A model generated the notes under the pieces. That model was not told the DNA's origin. It saw nothing but the letters and a program-made list of their open reading frames with translations, and made no database searches. Below are positions 55,018 through 64,000 of a DNA stretch of 64,000 nucleotides, piece after piece (the stretch's first letter is position 1; each line of letters begins with the position of its first letter). Origin of the DNA: Pseudomonas quercus. Its GTDB lineage: Bacteria > Pseudomonadota > Gammaproteobacteria > Pseudomonadales > Pseudomonadaceae. The translations under genes were made by a program, and so were the position numbers. The stretch covers positions 1 through 64,000 of the forward strand of contig NZ_JAAVJI010000018.1 in NCBI RefSeq assembly GCF_012033695.1, read 5' to 3'.

Positions 55018-55881
55018 CTACCCTTGTGAGTCGGCATGAAAGTCAGCCCCACAACTAAGGTCGCGCGTACTTTCGATTTCCGTGAGCCGTGCTTTCAGGT
55101 CCGTCACCACTGCCTCATGGCCCCAGGCGCCGAGCACCAGGTGGCGCGGGGGTGACGCCATTTGCGTCAGGGCAATCATGGCTTCACCTGCGCGTACAGG
55201 GTCGCCCTTCTGGTTGCCGCTACCCTCGCGCGTGGTGGCCATGCGTTTGCCCGCCGTCTCCTTGTAATCCTCCAGGGTGGAGGGCGTCTGGTGGAGCGAA
55301 CGGCCTGCCCAGTCGGTGCGAAACGGCCCCGGCTCCACGCAGGTCACGGCGATGCCCAGTGGCTTCACTTCCACGTTCAGTGCGTCGGAGAAGCCCTCGA
55401 CCGCGTGTTTGGAGGCCGCGTAATAGCCAGAGCCAGGGTAGCCGATCAACCCGGCCACGGAGGTGATGTTGATCACATGCCCGCTGCGCTGGGCGCGCAT
55501 AGTGGGCAGCACGGCGCGGGTCATGGCAAACAGGCCGAAGACGTTGGCATCGAACTGAGCACGGATCTCAGCGTCCACGCCTTCTTCGATGGAGCTTTGG
55601 TAGCCGTAACCGGCATTGTTGACCAGCACGTCGATACGCCCGAACCGTTCAAGGGCGGCTTGGGTGGCAGCACTTACTTGCTGGCTGTCACAGACGTCCA
55701 GGCTGAGCGTGAGCACACGGTCTTCGGCGCCTTTTGCCAGGTCGGCTACCCGCGCCTTGTCCCTGGCGGTGGCCACCAAGCGCCAGCCGCGCTGCACCAC
55801 CTGCTGTGCGAGTGCCTGGCCGAAACCGGTGGAGCACCCGGTGATGAACCAGACCGGGCTGTTAGAGGTATCACTTGCCAT
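55018..55881 (-). CDS. Short-chain dehydrogenase/reductase
   Basis: A 287-residue classical SDR. The cofactor motif is TGCSTGFG (TGxxxGxG), and NNAG appears in VLVNNAGYGYQ. The catalytic Ser-Tyr-Lys set is INITSVAGLIG then YYAASKHAVEG. VEPGPFRTDW is the usual loop after the active site. It should be NAD(P)H-dependent; substrate unknown. GGAGA lies 6 nt before the ATG. It may be induced with the nem genes given its position, but no matching operator was seen. Confidence 0.92.
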   Translation of the reverse strand: MASDTSNSPVWFITGCSTGFGQALAQQVVQRGWRLVATARDKARVADLAKGAEDRVLTLSLDVCDSQQVSAATQAALERFGRIDVLVNNAGYGYQSSIEEGVDAEIRAQFDANVFGLFAMTRAVLPTMRAQRSGHVINITSVAGLIGYPGSGYYAASKHAVEGFSDALNVEVKPLGIAVTCVEPGPFRTDWAGRSLHQTPSTLEDYKETAGKRMATTREGSGNQKGDPVRAGEAMIALTQMASPPRHLVLGAWGHEAVVTDLKARLTEIESTRDLSCGADFHADSQG

Positions 55882-56023
55882 TGTCGTTCTCCGTCGTGTA
55901 GCCGTGGGGGTGAAATGGGGCGCGTGTAAGTGCGACTCGCTACGCGCCGCCTGTGTTCAGTCAAATGCCCCAACGCGACTGGCGCAGGGTAGAATCCGCC
56001 CCTTTTCACCATTGGGCCCTGCC

Positions 56024-57397
56024 ATGCAACCGCTTGATACGCCTGTACCACCTGCCCCTAACGGCAGTGAGCTGATCTACGGCCTCGAAGACCGACCGCG
56101 CCCGCTGGTGGCCCTCCTGGCTGCTCTGCAACACCTGCTGGCGATCATCGTGCCCATCGTGACGCCGGCCTTACTGATTTGCCATGCCCTGGGTGTGTCG
56201 CCGCGCGACACCAACCTGATTGTGTCCTTGAGCCTGATCGTGTCCGGCATCGCTACTTACGTGCAGTGCCGTCGCTTCGGCCCACTGGGTGCAGGCTTAT
56301 TGATCGTTCAGGGCACCAGCTTCAACTTTGTGGGGCCGCTGATCGCCGGTGGCGCCCTGATGGTGAAGGAGGGCACACCTGTGGAAGGGGTGATGGCGGC
56401 CATTTTCGGTGTGGTGATCGCGGGCTCGTTCGTGGAAATCGGTTTGTCTCGCATACTCCCGTTCGTTAAACGGCTGATCACACCGCTGGTGACCGGCATC
56501 GTGGTGTTGATGATCGGCCTCACTCTGATCAAGGTCGGCCTCATCAGTATGGGCGGCGGCTTTGGCGCTATGGCCACGGGCACCTTCGCCAACGGTGAAA
56601 ACCTGTTGCTGTCTGGTGTGGTGCTGGCGGTGATCGTGGTACTTAACAGAATCCCGCTGGTGTGGATGCGTAGCGGGGCCATTGTGATCGCCCTGGGGGT
56701 CGGCTACGCCCTGGCCGGCTACCTGGGCCGGCTGGACTTCACCGGGATGCACCAGGCCGCACTGTTTCAGGTGCCCACGCCGCTGCGCTTTGGGCTGGGG
56801 TTTTCCTGGAGTCTGTTTATTCCAATGCTGGTGATCTACCTGGTGACCTCGCTGGAAGCGATCGGTGATGTAACGGCCACCAGCAAGGTGTCCGGCCAGC
56901 CGGTGGAAGGCCCGGTGTGGATGCAACGCATCAAGGGTGGGGTGCTGGTCAACGGCGTCAACTCGCTGCTGGCGGGTGTGTTCAATACGTTCCCCAGCTC
57001 CGTGTTCGCCCAGAACAATGGCGTAATTCAGCTGACCGGCATCGCCAGCCGCAGCCTGGGCACGTGGATTGCGCTGATGCTGGTGGTGCTGGGGCTGTTC
57101 CCGACGGTGGCCGGCGTGATTCAGGCGGTTCCCGAGCCGGTGCTAGGCGGTGCCGCCATGGTGATGTTCGGTGCCGTGGCAGCCTCAGGCATCAACATCC
57201 TGGCGGGCGTCGACCTGGATCGTCGTGCGCTGCTGATCATTGCGGTATCCCTTGCCCTGGGGCTGGGCGTTAACCAGGTGCCGGAGTTTCTAGCGCACCT
57301 GCCCACTGCACTGCGCAACGTGCTGGAATCCGGTGTGGCGACCGGGGGCATCTGTGCGCTGCTGCTGAACTGGTTTCTGCCCCAGCACACACGCTGA
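56024..57397 (+). CDS. NCS2 nucleobase (uracil-xanthine/urate) permease
   Basis: A 457-residue inner-membrane transporter of the NCS2 family (UraA/XanQ/UacT), with about 14 helices. Signature sections are the N-terminal EDRPRPLVALLAALQHLLAI, QGTSFNFVGPL, the Glu-containing VTSLEAIGDVTATS, and VFNTFPSSVFAQNNGVIQLT. The length and the SSVFAQNNG motif fit the urate/xanthine branch better than UraA. The frame is open to 55616 but that portion is antisense to the SDR gene; homology and the usual N-terminus support ATG 56024. Confidence 0.9.
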   Translation: MQPLDTPVPPAPNGSELIYGLEDRPRPLVALLAALQHLLAIIVPIVTPALLICHALGVSPRDTNLIVSLSLIVSGIATYVQCRRFGPLGAGLLIVQGTSFNFVGPLIAGGALMVKEGTPVEGVMAAIFGVVIAGSFVEIGLSRILPFVKRLITPLVTGIVVLMIGLTLIKVGLISMGGGFGAMATGTFANGENLLLSGVVLAVIVVLNRIPLVWMRSGAIVIALGVGYALAGYLGRLDFTGMHQAALFQVPTPLRFGLGFSWSLFIPMLVIYLVTSLEAIGDVTATSKVSGQPVEGPVWMQRIKGGVLVNGVNSLLAGVFNTFPSSVFAQNNGVIQLTGIASRSLGTWIALMLVVLGLFPTVAGVIQAVPEPVLGGAAMVMFGAVAASGINILAGVDLDRRALLIIAVSLALGLGVNQVPEFLAHLPTALRNVLESGVATGGICALLLNWFLPQHTR

Positions 57398-57445
57398 CAG
57401 GTAGGGTGTAGGTCGCCGTGTGTATAGGCTCATTGCGACCTGCGT

Positions 57446-58534
57446 TCAATACCCGGTCATCTCCAGGTAGCCCACGCCTGAGTGCGTGCCGCTGAGGGTC
57501 ACCGGGCCCTCCCAATAGGGAATCCGCAACGCCATCCAGGCGTTGGGGTTGAGCGCCTGCACGCTCACATCGAGGCCTTTGCTGGGAATGCTTATGGACC
57601 AATGTGTGGGCATGTCACGGCCTTCCACCCGGGTAGTGCTTATCGGCACCAGGGTGATGCCGTTGGGGGCCAGCGGTTCGGTGGTGCCATCGGCGTTGAT
57701 CCAAGTGCCCGTGAGGTAGGGGGCACCCTGCCGCTGTCGCATCCGGTAGAGCATCACCTGCGCGCCATTGTTCAAGTGAATGGAAAACCAGTCCCAACCG
57801 GTCTGATTGGCGGTCAGTGGCTGGCTGCTCCATTCGCGGTCGAGCCAGGCTGAGCCAGATACCTTGTAGGTTGTGCCGTCCAGGGTGACCTGCCCTGAGG
57901 CGTCGAAAAATGGCTGGCTGTAGTAATAAGACGCCTGGCCGGCTTCGGACTTCTGGCTAAAGCCGCCGTTACCTTGCAATACCAGAGGGCGGGTAGAGGT
58001 GAGGTGCAGCTGATAGCCAAAGTGAGGGCCCTGGGCGTTGAGCTGCATATCGGCGAGCGGTTTTTCATCGGATGCGCGGCTGGCCAGGGACCAGTCGTCG
58101 ATCCAGGCTGCAAAAGGCTTGAGGGTCACCCCCGCCTGCTCGATGCCGCCCCGTGCATAGCGTTCTGCAGCGTAGTGGCGGTCTGCAGACGTCACGGCGG
58201 CATGGCCCATCCACAGGTTACGGTTGGCCCACCCTGTGTTATCGGCCATGGCTTGGGCCGTTCGGGGCAGGGCGTTGCGGAACAAGGTCCATTGCACGCC
58301 GAAAGGCTCCCCGTTCGGCCCTGTAAGGTTGGCGGTGATGTACCACCATTCGATGCGGTAACCGTCGTGGGGGCCATGGTCCTCAGGGAATATGAAGCGC
58401 TTGCCGGGCGTTACCTGGGCATACGCCGTGGCGTCATCTGCCAGCCCTGCGAAGCCTTTCTCGGTTTCCGGCGGACCATCGCAGGCGGTAAGGGCCAGTA
58501 ATGCCACAACGCCCGCAAGCCATTCATACTTCAT
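57446..58534 (-). CDS. Lipocalin-like (AttH/CrtC-type) lipoprotein
   Basis: A 362-residue lipoprotein with lipobox ALLALTAC and a double-lipocalin AttH/carotenoid-1,2-hydratase-like body. Family segments are HDGYRIEWWYITANLTGPNG, SGSAWLDREWSSQPL, GWDWFSIHLNNGAQVMLYRM and the C-terminal YWEGPVTLSGTHSGVGYLE. The family does not always hydrate carotenoids; with an ABC transporter it is likely a periplasmic lipid- or hydrophobe-binding component. ATG 58534 has AAGGA 9 nt upstream and overlaps the end of the permease gene by 11 nt, so it is cotranscribed with it. Confidence 0.88.
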   Translation of the reverse strand: MKYEWLAGVVALLALTACDGPPETEKGFAGLADDATAYAQVTPGKRFIFPEDHGPHDGYRIEWWYITANLTGPNGEPFGVQWTLFRNALPRTAQAMADNTGWANRNLWMGHAAVTSADRHYAAERYARGGIEQAGVTLKPFAAWIDDWSLASRASDEKPLADMQLNAQGPHFGYQLHLTSTRPLVLQGNGGFSQKSEAGQASYYYSQPFFDASGQVTLDGTTYKVSGSAWLDREWSSQPLTANQTGWDWFSIHLNNGAQVMLYRMRQRQGAPYLTGTWINADGTTEPLAPNGITLVPISTTRVEGRDMPTHWSISIPSKGLDVSVQALNPNAWMALRIPYWEGPVTLSGTHSGVGYLEMTGY

Positions 58535-60998
58535 GGGCAAAGGTCCTTAGCAAATCGGCAGGTTGCGTCTTGAACAGTCGATACAGCGGCCAAGCGGAGG
58601 CTAGCAGCGTCGCGATCATCGCCAAGCCCATCAATCGCAGCAGTTGCAAGGGGAATACCTGCAGCGGCAAACGCCAGCCGAATGCTTGCACGTTGATGAC
58701 CGCATCCAGGCACCATGCCAGCAGCAGGCCTAGGGGAACCGCTAAGGTGAGGGTCAGTACCGCCAGTAGCCAGGTCTGTGCCAGGTTCAGCAGCATCAGC
58801 TGGCGCCGGGTTACCCCCAAGGCCCATAAGGGTGCCAACTGCCCGAGCCGGCTCTGGCTCTGCGTGAGCAGGCTGATAAACAAGGCGACACCGGCGACGC
58901 CGAGGGTGAGGCTATTAAGTGCTCCAGTCGCGGCAAAGGTGCGTTCAAACACCTGGGTGGACCAGGTTTTAAGCTGGGCCTGGTCAATGATATGGCTGTC
59001 ATCCAACTCGAACTGTGCATGCAGGCGGTTCAGCAGGGCCGGCACGTCGTGCGGGTCAATACGCAGGTTGAACCGATCAGGCTTCTGCTCGGGCCAATGC
59101 GCCAGCAGGTGGTCGGTGTTCACCAGCACATGACCTTTGGGGTTGCCGTAGTCGGCATAGATGCCAACCACCTTCACAGCCCAGGGGCCTGCGGGTGTTG
59201 GAAGCTGTACCTCATCACCCGCGGCCACCTTCAGGCGCCGCGCCAGTTGTTCACTCAGCATCAGCGCCTGGTCGTGGGCCAGTTGCGCCCAGGGGTCGCC
59301 TGCAGCGGCCTCAAGCAGCGGCCAATGCTCACGGTAGTTGGGGTGATCGATAATGCCGTACAGGTCCGCTGGCCAGCCATCGAGCTGAAGGGGCACGTCC
59401 CGGTTGGGCAATACGGCTTTGATCTCGGGCTGCTGCTGTAGCCAGGCTTGCAGCGGAAGGGCTTGCTGCGGGCTGGCCGGGTTGATGTACAGCTCAGCGG
59501 TCAGCCGTTGGCCCAGCCAGTGAACGAAGGTTTCGCGAAACCCTGAGGTCATGCTCCCGGCGCCTATGTTGGCGGCCATGGCCAGCAGCAGCGCCATCAG
59601 CGCCAGGCTCAGTGCAGGCAACTGCTGGCGGCAGTCCGCTAGAAACCACTGGCCCAGCACAGCGCTACGGCGGCCGAGCAAGGCATTGAGCAGGGCGTTG
59701 AGCACCACAGGCAGCCCGAGAGCGGCCCCTAGCAACAGGCCGGCCATCAGCACAAACCCCATGGCCAGGCTGTTGCCCCACACCGCAGCGGCCAAGGCAA
59801 CCCCTAGGCCTAAGGCAGCGACGCCGCCCTGCCGGCGCAGCCATCGCGTATGCGACTCCTGCCAGGCCTGGGCGCTGCCCAGCGCCAGCAAGGGCAGGCG
59901 CGCCGCCCGCGGCAGGCTGTTACTGCCGGCCAACAGCGCACCCAGAAGGCTAACGCCAATACCGCTCAACCACCACCAGGGGCTGAGCGTGAGTTGCCCC
60001 GCCACCTCGGCGCCATATAGCCCCCGCAGGCTAGCCGCCACATCGGGCAGCAGCAGGCTGGCCAGCCCGTAGCCGCTCACCACGCCAGCCACGCCGCCGA
60101 CCAGGGCCATGGCACCCAACTCTACTGCCAGCGCCACGATCAACAACCGGGCACTCACGCCACTGGCTCGCAGGTTGCGCAACAAGCTGCGGCGTTGCTC
60201 CAGTGCCAGCCCAATGGCGGCATGGACGATAAACAAACCCACCACAAAGGACAGGAACCCCAAGGCGTCGAGGTTCAGGTGAAAGCTTTCGGTCAGCTTG
60301 CCCAAGTCGTTTTCATCGCCGCTGTGCTGCACCTTCAGCTGGTGAGCAAAAGCGTCCGGCAGGAGCGGCAGGGGGTAGTCCTTTGGTAACAGCAACCGCG
60401 ACACCTGGCCTGGGCGGTTCAGCAGGCGCTGGGCAAACCCGATGTCCACCAGCAGCAAACCAGGCGCCATGTCGGCTTTTGCCTGCAAGGGCGGGAGGGC
60501 CTGGCCCTCTTCTGTCAGGGGCTGCGTGCCTTCTGCCAGGCCCAGCGCCAGCAAGGTTTGCGGCGCTACCCAGGTCACGCCCGGGGGTGTGAAGAACGCC
60601 ACCAGCTGTTCGGTGCTCATGGCTTGCCCCGCCAAGGAAGTGCCGGCTGGGAGCGATACGGGCTCTATGCCCATCACTTGCAAGCGCTGTTCTGGCTGGT
60701 CCTTGAGCACCAAGCGCCCTCGAAGCACCGGTGACACCGGCCAGCCTGCGCGGCGAAGGGCTACGAATACGTCTTGAGAAACCGTAGCGCCGTTGGTCGC
60801 CACCAAACTCGCTTGGGGCTCACCGCCAATAAGCTGGCTGGCCTTTGCATAACTGTCACGGGCCTGGCTGTTCAGCGCCTGCACACCGGTCAGCAGGCTG
60901 GTTGCCAGCCATAACCCGGTCAGCACGCTTGCCAGCTGTACAGGGTGGCGCCGCCAGTGGCTGACCAGCGCCCGAAGTGCCCAATAGAAGGTGGCCAT
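58524..60998 (-). CDS. FtsX-type ABC transporter permease (AttFG-like)
   Basis: An 824-residue membrane permease with two FtsX-like halves. One helix lies near residues 20-42, a large periplasmic region follows, then clusters of helices near 245-430 and 690-800. It resembles MacB/LolC-type permeases and the AttF/AttG family; such proteins typically work on the periplasmic side rather than as classical importers. It follows the ATPase gene with a 1-nt gap and overlaps the lipocalin gene. Confidence 0.88.
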   Translation of the reverse strand: MATFYWALRALVSHWRRHPVQLASVLTGLWLATSLLTGVQALNSQARDSYAKASQLIGGEPQASLVATNGATVSQDVFVALRRAGWPVSPVLRGRLVLKDQPEQRLQVMGIEPVSLPAGTSLAGQAMSTEQLVAFFTPPGVTWVAPQTLLALGLAEGTQPLTEEGQALPPLQAKADMAPGLLLVDIGFAQRLLNRPGQVSRLLLPKDYPLPLLPDAFAHQLKVQHSGDENDLGKLTESFHLNLDALGFLSFVVGLFIVHAAIGLALEQRRSLLRNLRASGVSARLLIVALAVELGAMALVGGVAGVVSGYGLASLLLPDVAASLRGLYGAEVAGQLTLSPWWWLSGIGVSLLGALLAGSNSLPRAARLPLLALGSAQAWQESHTRWLRRQGGVAALGLGVALAAAVWGNSLAMGFVLMAGLLLGAALGLPVVLNALLNALLGRRSAVLGQWFLADCRQQLPALSLALMALLLAMAANIGAGSMTSGFRETFVHWLGQRLTAELYINPASPQQALPLQAWLQQQPEIKAVLPNRDVPLQLDGWPADLYGIIDHPNYREHWPLLEAAAGDPWAQLAHDQALMLSEQLARRLKVAAGDEVQLPTPAGPWAVKVVGIYADYGNPKGHVLVNTDHLLAHWPEQKPDRFNLRIDPHDVPALLNRLHAQFELDDSHIIDQAQLKTWSTQVFERTFAATGALNSLTLGVAGVALFISLLTQSQSRLGQLAPLWALGVTRRQLMLLNLAQTWLLAVLTLTLAVPLGLLLAWCLDAVINVQAFGWRLPLQVFPLQLLRLMGLAMIATLLASAWPLYRLFKTQPADLLRTFAHEV

Positions 60999-60999
60999 A

Positions 61000-61671
61000 T
61001 CAAGGCTGCCCGTCGTCAGAGGCTAAACGACCGTGGCGCAGCACGGCCTGCCGTGACAGGCGCGCGGCCACGCGAGGGCTATGGGTCACCATCAACAGGC
61101 TGGTGGGGCTGTCGGCCAAGATGTCCAGCAACAGTTGCAGCACTTCGTCACTGGTTGCTTCGTCCAGGTTGCCGGTCGGCTCATCGGCCAGCAATAGAGG
61201 AGGGCGGGAGGCCAGTGCCCGGCCGATGGCCACCCGTTGCTGCTGCCCGCCGGACAACTGCTCAGGGTAACGGGTGAGCAGGCCACCCAGCCCCAGGCGG
61301 GTGACCAGTTCGGCTTGCCAGTGGGTATCGAGCCGCCCTGCCAGCCGAGCCTGGAAGGCCAGGTTGTCCTCCACCTTCAAGCTACTGATCAGGTTGAATT
61401 GCTGGAATACCAGCCCCACCTGGGTGCGCCGCCAGTTGGCGAGCTGGGCCTCACTCATCTGGTCCAGGCGCTGCCCGGCCACTTCAATGGTGCCGCCGTC
61501 TACCTGATCCAGGCCGGCAACCAGGTGCAGGAGGGTACTTTTACCGCTGCCGGATTCCCCCATCAACGCCAGGCTCTGGCCGGCGTCCATGTGCAGGTTG
61601 GCACCCCGCAGCACATCGAGAGGTCCTTGGGCGGTGGCGTAGCGTTTGAACACGTTATGGACGTGGAGCAT
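61000..61671 (-). CDS. ABC transporter ATP-binding protein (LolD/MacB class)
   Basis: A 223-residue ATPase. It carries Walker A (GESGSGKSTL), Q-loop (LVFQQFNLISSL), signature LSGGQQQRVAIGRALA, Walker B with LLADEPTGNLDE and the H-loop LMVTHS. The ADEPTGNLD sequence is typical of the LolD/MacB class that pairs with FtsX-type permeases. ATG 61671 begins the homology (MLHVHNVFKRYATAQG); the frame is open to 61752. First gene of a three-gene ATPase-permease-lipocalin operon. Confidence 0.92.
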   Translation of the reverse strand: MLHVHNVFKRYATAQGPLDVLRGANLHMDAGQSLALMGESGSGKSTLLHLVAGLDQVDGGTIEVAGQRLDQMSEAQLANWRRTQVGLVFQQFNLISSLKVEDNLAFQARLAGRLDTHWQAELVTRLGLGGLLTRYPEQLSGGQQQRVAIGRALASRPPLLLADEPTGNLDEATSDEVLQLLLDILADSPTSLLMVTHSPRVAARLSRQAVLRHGRLASDDGQP

Positions 61672-61937
61672 CAAAGGGGCGCCTGAGCAGTAGAAGGGCA
61701 TGAAGCATGGCGCCAACGCACCTGCAGGGCATCGTTGGCAGTGTTTCGGCAAAGAGACGCAAGGTACGTTCCCTTTGGTACTCGAATCAATGGGGTACCC
61801 TACTCAATGGCGGGCGTGCAGGCACAGAAACGGCGGTGCAAGGCAGTGCCGGGCTGCAGGGCAGCGGTTGACCTGATCGAACCCCCGGCACACTGCTGCG
61901 GTCTGGTCCTGTATCTTTGTTCAGGAACCGGCCCGTT

Positions 61938-62768
61938 ATGTCACCCCATCACACCTTGGTTGTTCTCGCACGTTGTGGCTATGCCGCGCGGGGCATCGTT
62001 TACTTGTTGGTTGGGATTTTCGCCCTGCTCGCCGCGAAGGGGTCTTCAAACCCCAAAGACAGCCACAGCAGCCTCACCGCTGTGTTCAGCCAACCCCTGG
62101 GCCATGTGATGGTGGGGCTAGTGGTGGCGGGGCTGTTTGCGTTTGCTGCCTGGCGCGTATTCCAGGCGGTTCGGGATGTAGACCACCATGGTAAGGACCT
62201 GAAAGGGTGGGTGATCCGCATCGGCCTGCTGACCGGGGGGCTGGTGAATGGCGCGTTGGGTTTTTTTGCCTTGGGCCTGTTGGTGAGCAACCTGCAACGT
62301 TCAGGTGACTCTGGAGGCGGGCAGACCCAGGACCTGCTGTCGAGCCTATTGGCCTGGCCACACTCCAACCTCTTGGTTTACCTGATGGCGCTGGTGCCTT
62401 TAGGTGTGGGCATTGCGCACCTGGTGAAGGGGTGGAAGGCCTCCTTCGAGAAGTATTTCGAAGCTGACGAAGACACCATGAAGTACGTGCGGCCCGTGGC
62501 GCGGTTCGGGTTGATAGCCCGAGGGGTGGTGTTTATAGAAATCGCCGTGCTGTTGGGCATCAGTGGCTCCAGCTACCAGGCCATGCACCCGCCTGGCATG
62601 AAAGAAGCCCTTAACGCCTTGCAGACACTGCCCGGCGGCGGCGTGGTGCTGATGGTTATCGCATTGGGGTTGATTGCCTTTTCGGTGTACAGCTTTTCAG
62701 AAGCGGCCTGGCGGCGTGTTGAGGTCGACGTGCCCCACATTCACGCACCCAACCCGTTCTCAAAGTAG
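61938..62768 (+). CDS. DUF1206 membrane protein
   Basis: A 276-residue integral membrane protein with three internally similar two-helix repeats: LARCGYAARGIVYLLVGIFA, IRIGLLTGGLVNGALGFFAL and VARFGLIARGVVFIEIAVLL. This layout matches DUF1206. The function is unknown. ATG 61938 is preferred; a TTG at 61917 would add seven residues. Only a distant AGGA (11 nt) precedes it. It is divergent from the ABC operon. Confidence 0.85.
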   Translation: MSPHHTLVVLARCGYAARGIVYLLVGIFALLAAKGSSNPKDSHSSLTAVFSQPLGHVMVGLVVAGLFAFAAWRVFQAVRDVDHHGKDLKGWVIRIGLLTGGLVNGALGFFALGLLVSNLQRSGDSGGGQTQDLLSSLLAWPHSNLLVYLMALVPLGVGIAHLVKGWKASFEKYFEADEDTMKYVRPVARFGLIARGVVFIEIAVLLGISGSSYQAMHPPGMKEALNALQTLPGGGVVLMVIALGLIAFSVYSFSEAAWRRVEVDVPHIHAPNPFSK

Positions 62769-62870
62769 CTGAGGGCGCGGAAAAATGTGTACAGGCAGGG
62801 GTTCAGTGTAGGAGTTTTCAGCCGATGAAGGCTTGTCACTTTCCTTTCGCTGCGTTGTACAGGTGCTCAC

Positions 62871-64000
62871 ATGTTTTTCAACAATCAGAACAAAATGGCG
62901 CTGGCCACCCTTCGCGACGAGCTGGCAACCATCGAACAGATCCGCGCTGGGCTGGACGAGGACATGCTCGTCATGCACTTGGACGCAGACGGGCGGATCA
63001 AGCATGTGAATGCCAATTTTCAGCAAGAGATGTTGCACCGGGAGGCCAGCGTGCAAGGGCGCCTGCTGTCGGAGCTGGTGCCAGACGAAGCCCGGCAGGA
63101 CAGTTTCCACCGGCGCGTGTGGTCGGCCTTGAAAGAGGGCGGCAACTTCACCGGTACGCTGCGGCTGCTGCGTGGCGATGGGCGCGAGGCCTGGTTGCGG
63201 GTGCTGCTTCACCCCATTCGCAAGGTGGACAACAAGCTCAGCTACGTGATTTACGCCAGTGACCTGACCCGCACTATCGAAACGTCCCGTGAGCAGGACA
63301 GCATGATCAAGGCGCTGCAGCGGTCCACAGCGGTGATCGAGTTCGACCTGCAGGGCCATGTGCTGGTGGCCAATGAGCGCTTTCTGAACGCAATGGGGGT
63401 GCGGCTTGAACAGATAAAAGGCAAGCATCACCGCCTGTTCTGCACCCCAGAGGACGCCCAGTCGGCTGAGTATGCCGCCTTCTGGGATCGCCTGCGCCAA
63501 GGCGAGTTCGTGGCCGGCCGGTTCAAGCGCCTAGACGGGGCCGGGCGGACGGTGTGGCTGGAAGCGTCCTACAACCCGGTGTTCAATGCCAGCAATCGCT
63601 TGGTCAAGGTGGTGAAATTCGCGACAGTGATCACCGAGCAGGTGAACCAGGAAATGGCGGTCTCCGATGCCGCCTCCCTGGCCTACTCCACTTCCGTTCA
63701 AACCGACACCACCGCTCAGCGCGGTGCCGAGGTGGTCCAGCAGACAGTGGCCGTGATGCGCGAGCTGGCCCGGCAGATGCAAGGGGCAGCCGAAGGGATC
63801 GAGGCCTTGGACCAGCAGAGCCAGGTGATTACCACCATCATCAAAACCATCAGCAGCATTGCCGAGCAGACCAACCTGCTGGCCTTGAACGCGGCCATCG
63901 AAGCCGCGCGGGCAGGGGAGCAGGGCAGGGGCTTTGCGGTGGTGGCCGATGAAGTGCGCCAACTGGCGTCCCGTACCACCCAGGCCACCGTGGAGATCGC
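62871..64000 (+). CDS. BdlA-like double-PAS chemotaxis transducer (cut by window end)
   Basis: At least 376 residues, still open at base 64000. AGGTG lies 6 nt before the ATG. The product is soluble with PAS1 (about 28-135), PAS2 (about 145-258; GKHHRLFCTP and WLEASYNPVFNASN) and a signalling domain whose tip NLLALNAAIEAARAGEQGRG continues into LASRTTQAT. It is clearly paralogous to the protein at 14610-15926, matching through most of PAS2 and the signalling domain. The missing part should be about 60 residues. The role is inferred as BdlA-like control of biofilm dispersal or chemosensory input. Confidence 0.9.
   Translation, partial: MFFNNQNKMALATLRDELATIEQIRAGLDEDMLVMHLDADGRIKHVNANFQQEMLHREASVQGRLLSELVPDEARQDSFHRRVWSALKEGGNFTGTLRLLRGDGREAWLRVLLHPIRKVDNKLSYVIYASDLTRTIETSREQDSMIKALQRSTAVIEFDLQGHVLVANERFLNAMGVRLEQIKGKHHRLFCTPEDAQSAEYAAFWDRLRQGEFVAGRFKRLDGAGRTVWLEASYNPVFNASNRLVKVVKFATVITEQVNQEMAVSDAASLAYSTSVQTDTTAQRGAEVVQQTVAVMRELARQMQGAAEGIEALDQQSQVITTIIKTISSIAEQTNLLALNAAIEAARAGEQGRGFAVVADEVRQLASRTTQATVEI

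Noticed and set aside
55616..56023. 136-codon N-terminal extension of the NCS2 permease
   Set aside because: It lies antisense to the SDR gene and family homology starts at ATG 56024.

Overview
This window reads as chromosomal DNA of a fluorescent Pseudomonas, most likely of the P. putida group. The protein families, the high GC content, the Pseudomonas-type REP/REPIN repeats, a Fur-controlled TonB receptor, the many chemoreceptors and c-di-GMP enzymes and a secreted alginate epimerase all fit. No rRNA, tRNA, CRISPR array, prophage or complete insertion sequence was seen.

Layout. 1-798: tandem array of about 105-bp inverted-REP (REPIN-like) units that probably continues to the left. 0.8-7.6 kb: an MRJP-family secreted protein, a remnant of a CGNR zinc-finger regulator, a SulP/STAS anion transporter, a Fur-box-controlled TonB siderophore receptor and two GNAT acetyltransferases. 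7.7-10.8 kb: an HscC-type Hsp70 coupled to a membrane-anchored J-protein. 10.8-16 kb: DUF4166 protein, a membrane chemoreceptor, two small proteins, a single-domain response regulator and a soluble double-PAS BdlA-like transducer. 16-26 kb: two AlgE-like RTX proteins on the minus strand. The large one is a PsmE-type mannuronan C5-epimerase fused to an SGNH O-acetylesterase; the small one has lost two of four epimerase catalytic residues. A GNAT gene and a second REPIN-like array lie between them. 26-32 kb: an amino-acid ABC importer, two RidA enzymes, an IclR regulator and a fold-III PLP D-amino-acid dehydratase, which together look like a D-amino-acid uptake and catabolism unit. 32-46 kb: a GGDEF-EAL protein, a citrate-type MFS symporter with an aconitate-isomerase-like periplasmic protein and a convergent LysR gene, a MASE2-GGDEF cyclase, a second chemoreceptor, a LysR/alcohol dehydrogenase pair, and a second GGDEF-EAL protein. 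45.5-52 kb: DUF1615 lipoprotein, ABC exporter, an integral membrane acyltransferase-like protein, a degenerate RluF-type protein and a third REPIN-like array. 52-58 kb: MsrA, GNAT, a NemR/NemA electrophile-response pair with two matching operators, an SDR and an NCS2 permease. 57-62 kb: an AttEFGH-like ABC system with a lipocalin-like lipoprotein. 62-64 kb: DUF1206 protein and a second BdlA-like transducer cut by the window end.

Shared themes are biofilm and c-di-GMP signalling (three GGDEF proteins, two BdlA-like proteins, alginate modification), chemotaxis, and uptake of plant- or soil-derived substrates (aconitate/citrate, amino acids, siderophore). No alginate biosynthesis genes and no type I secretion apparatus lie here, so the epimerases depend on loci elsewhere. 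Functions are inferred from recognised motifs and family resemblance by eye; no database search was possible.
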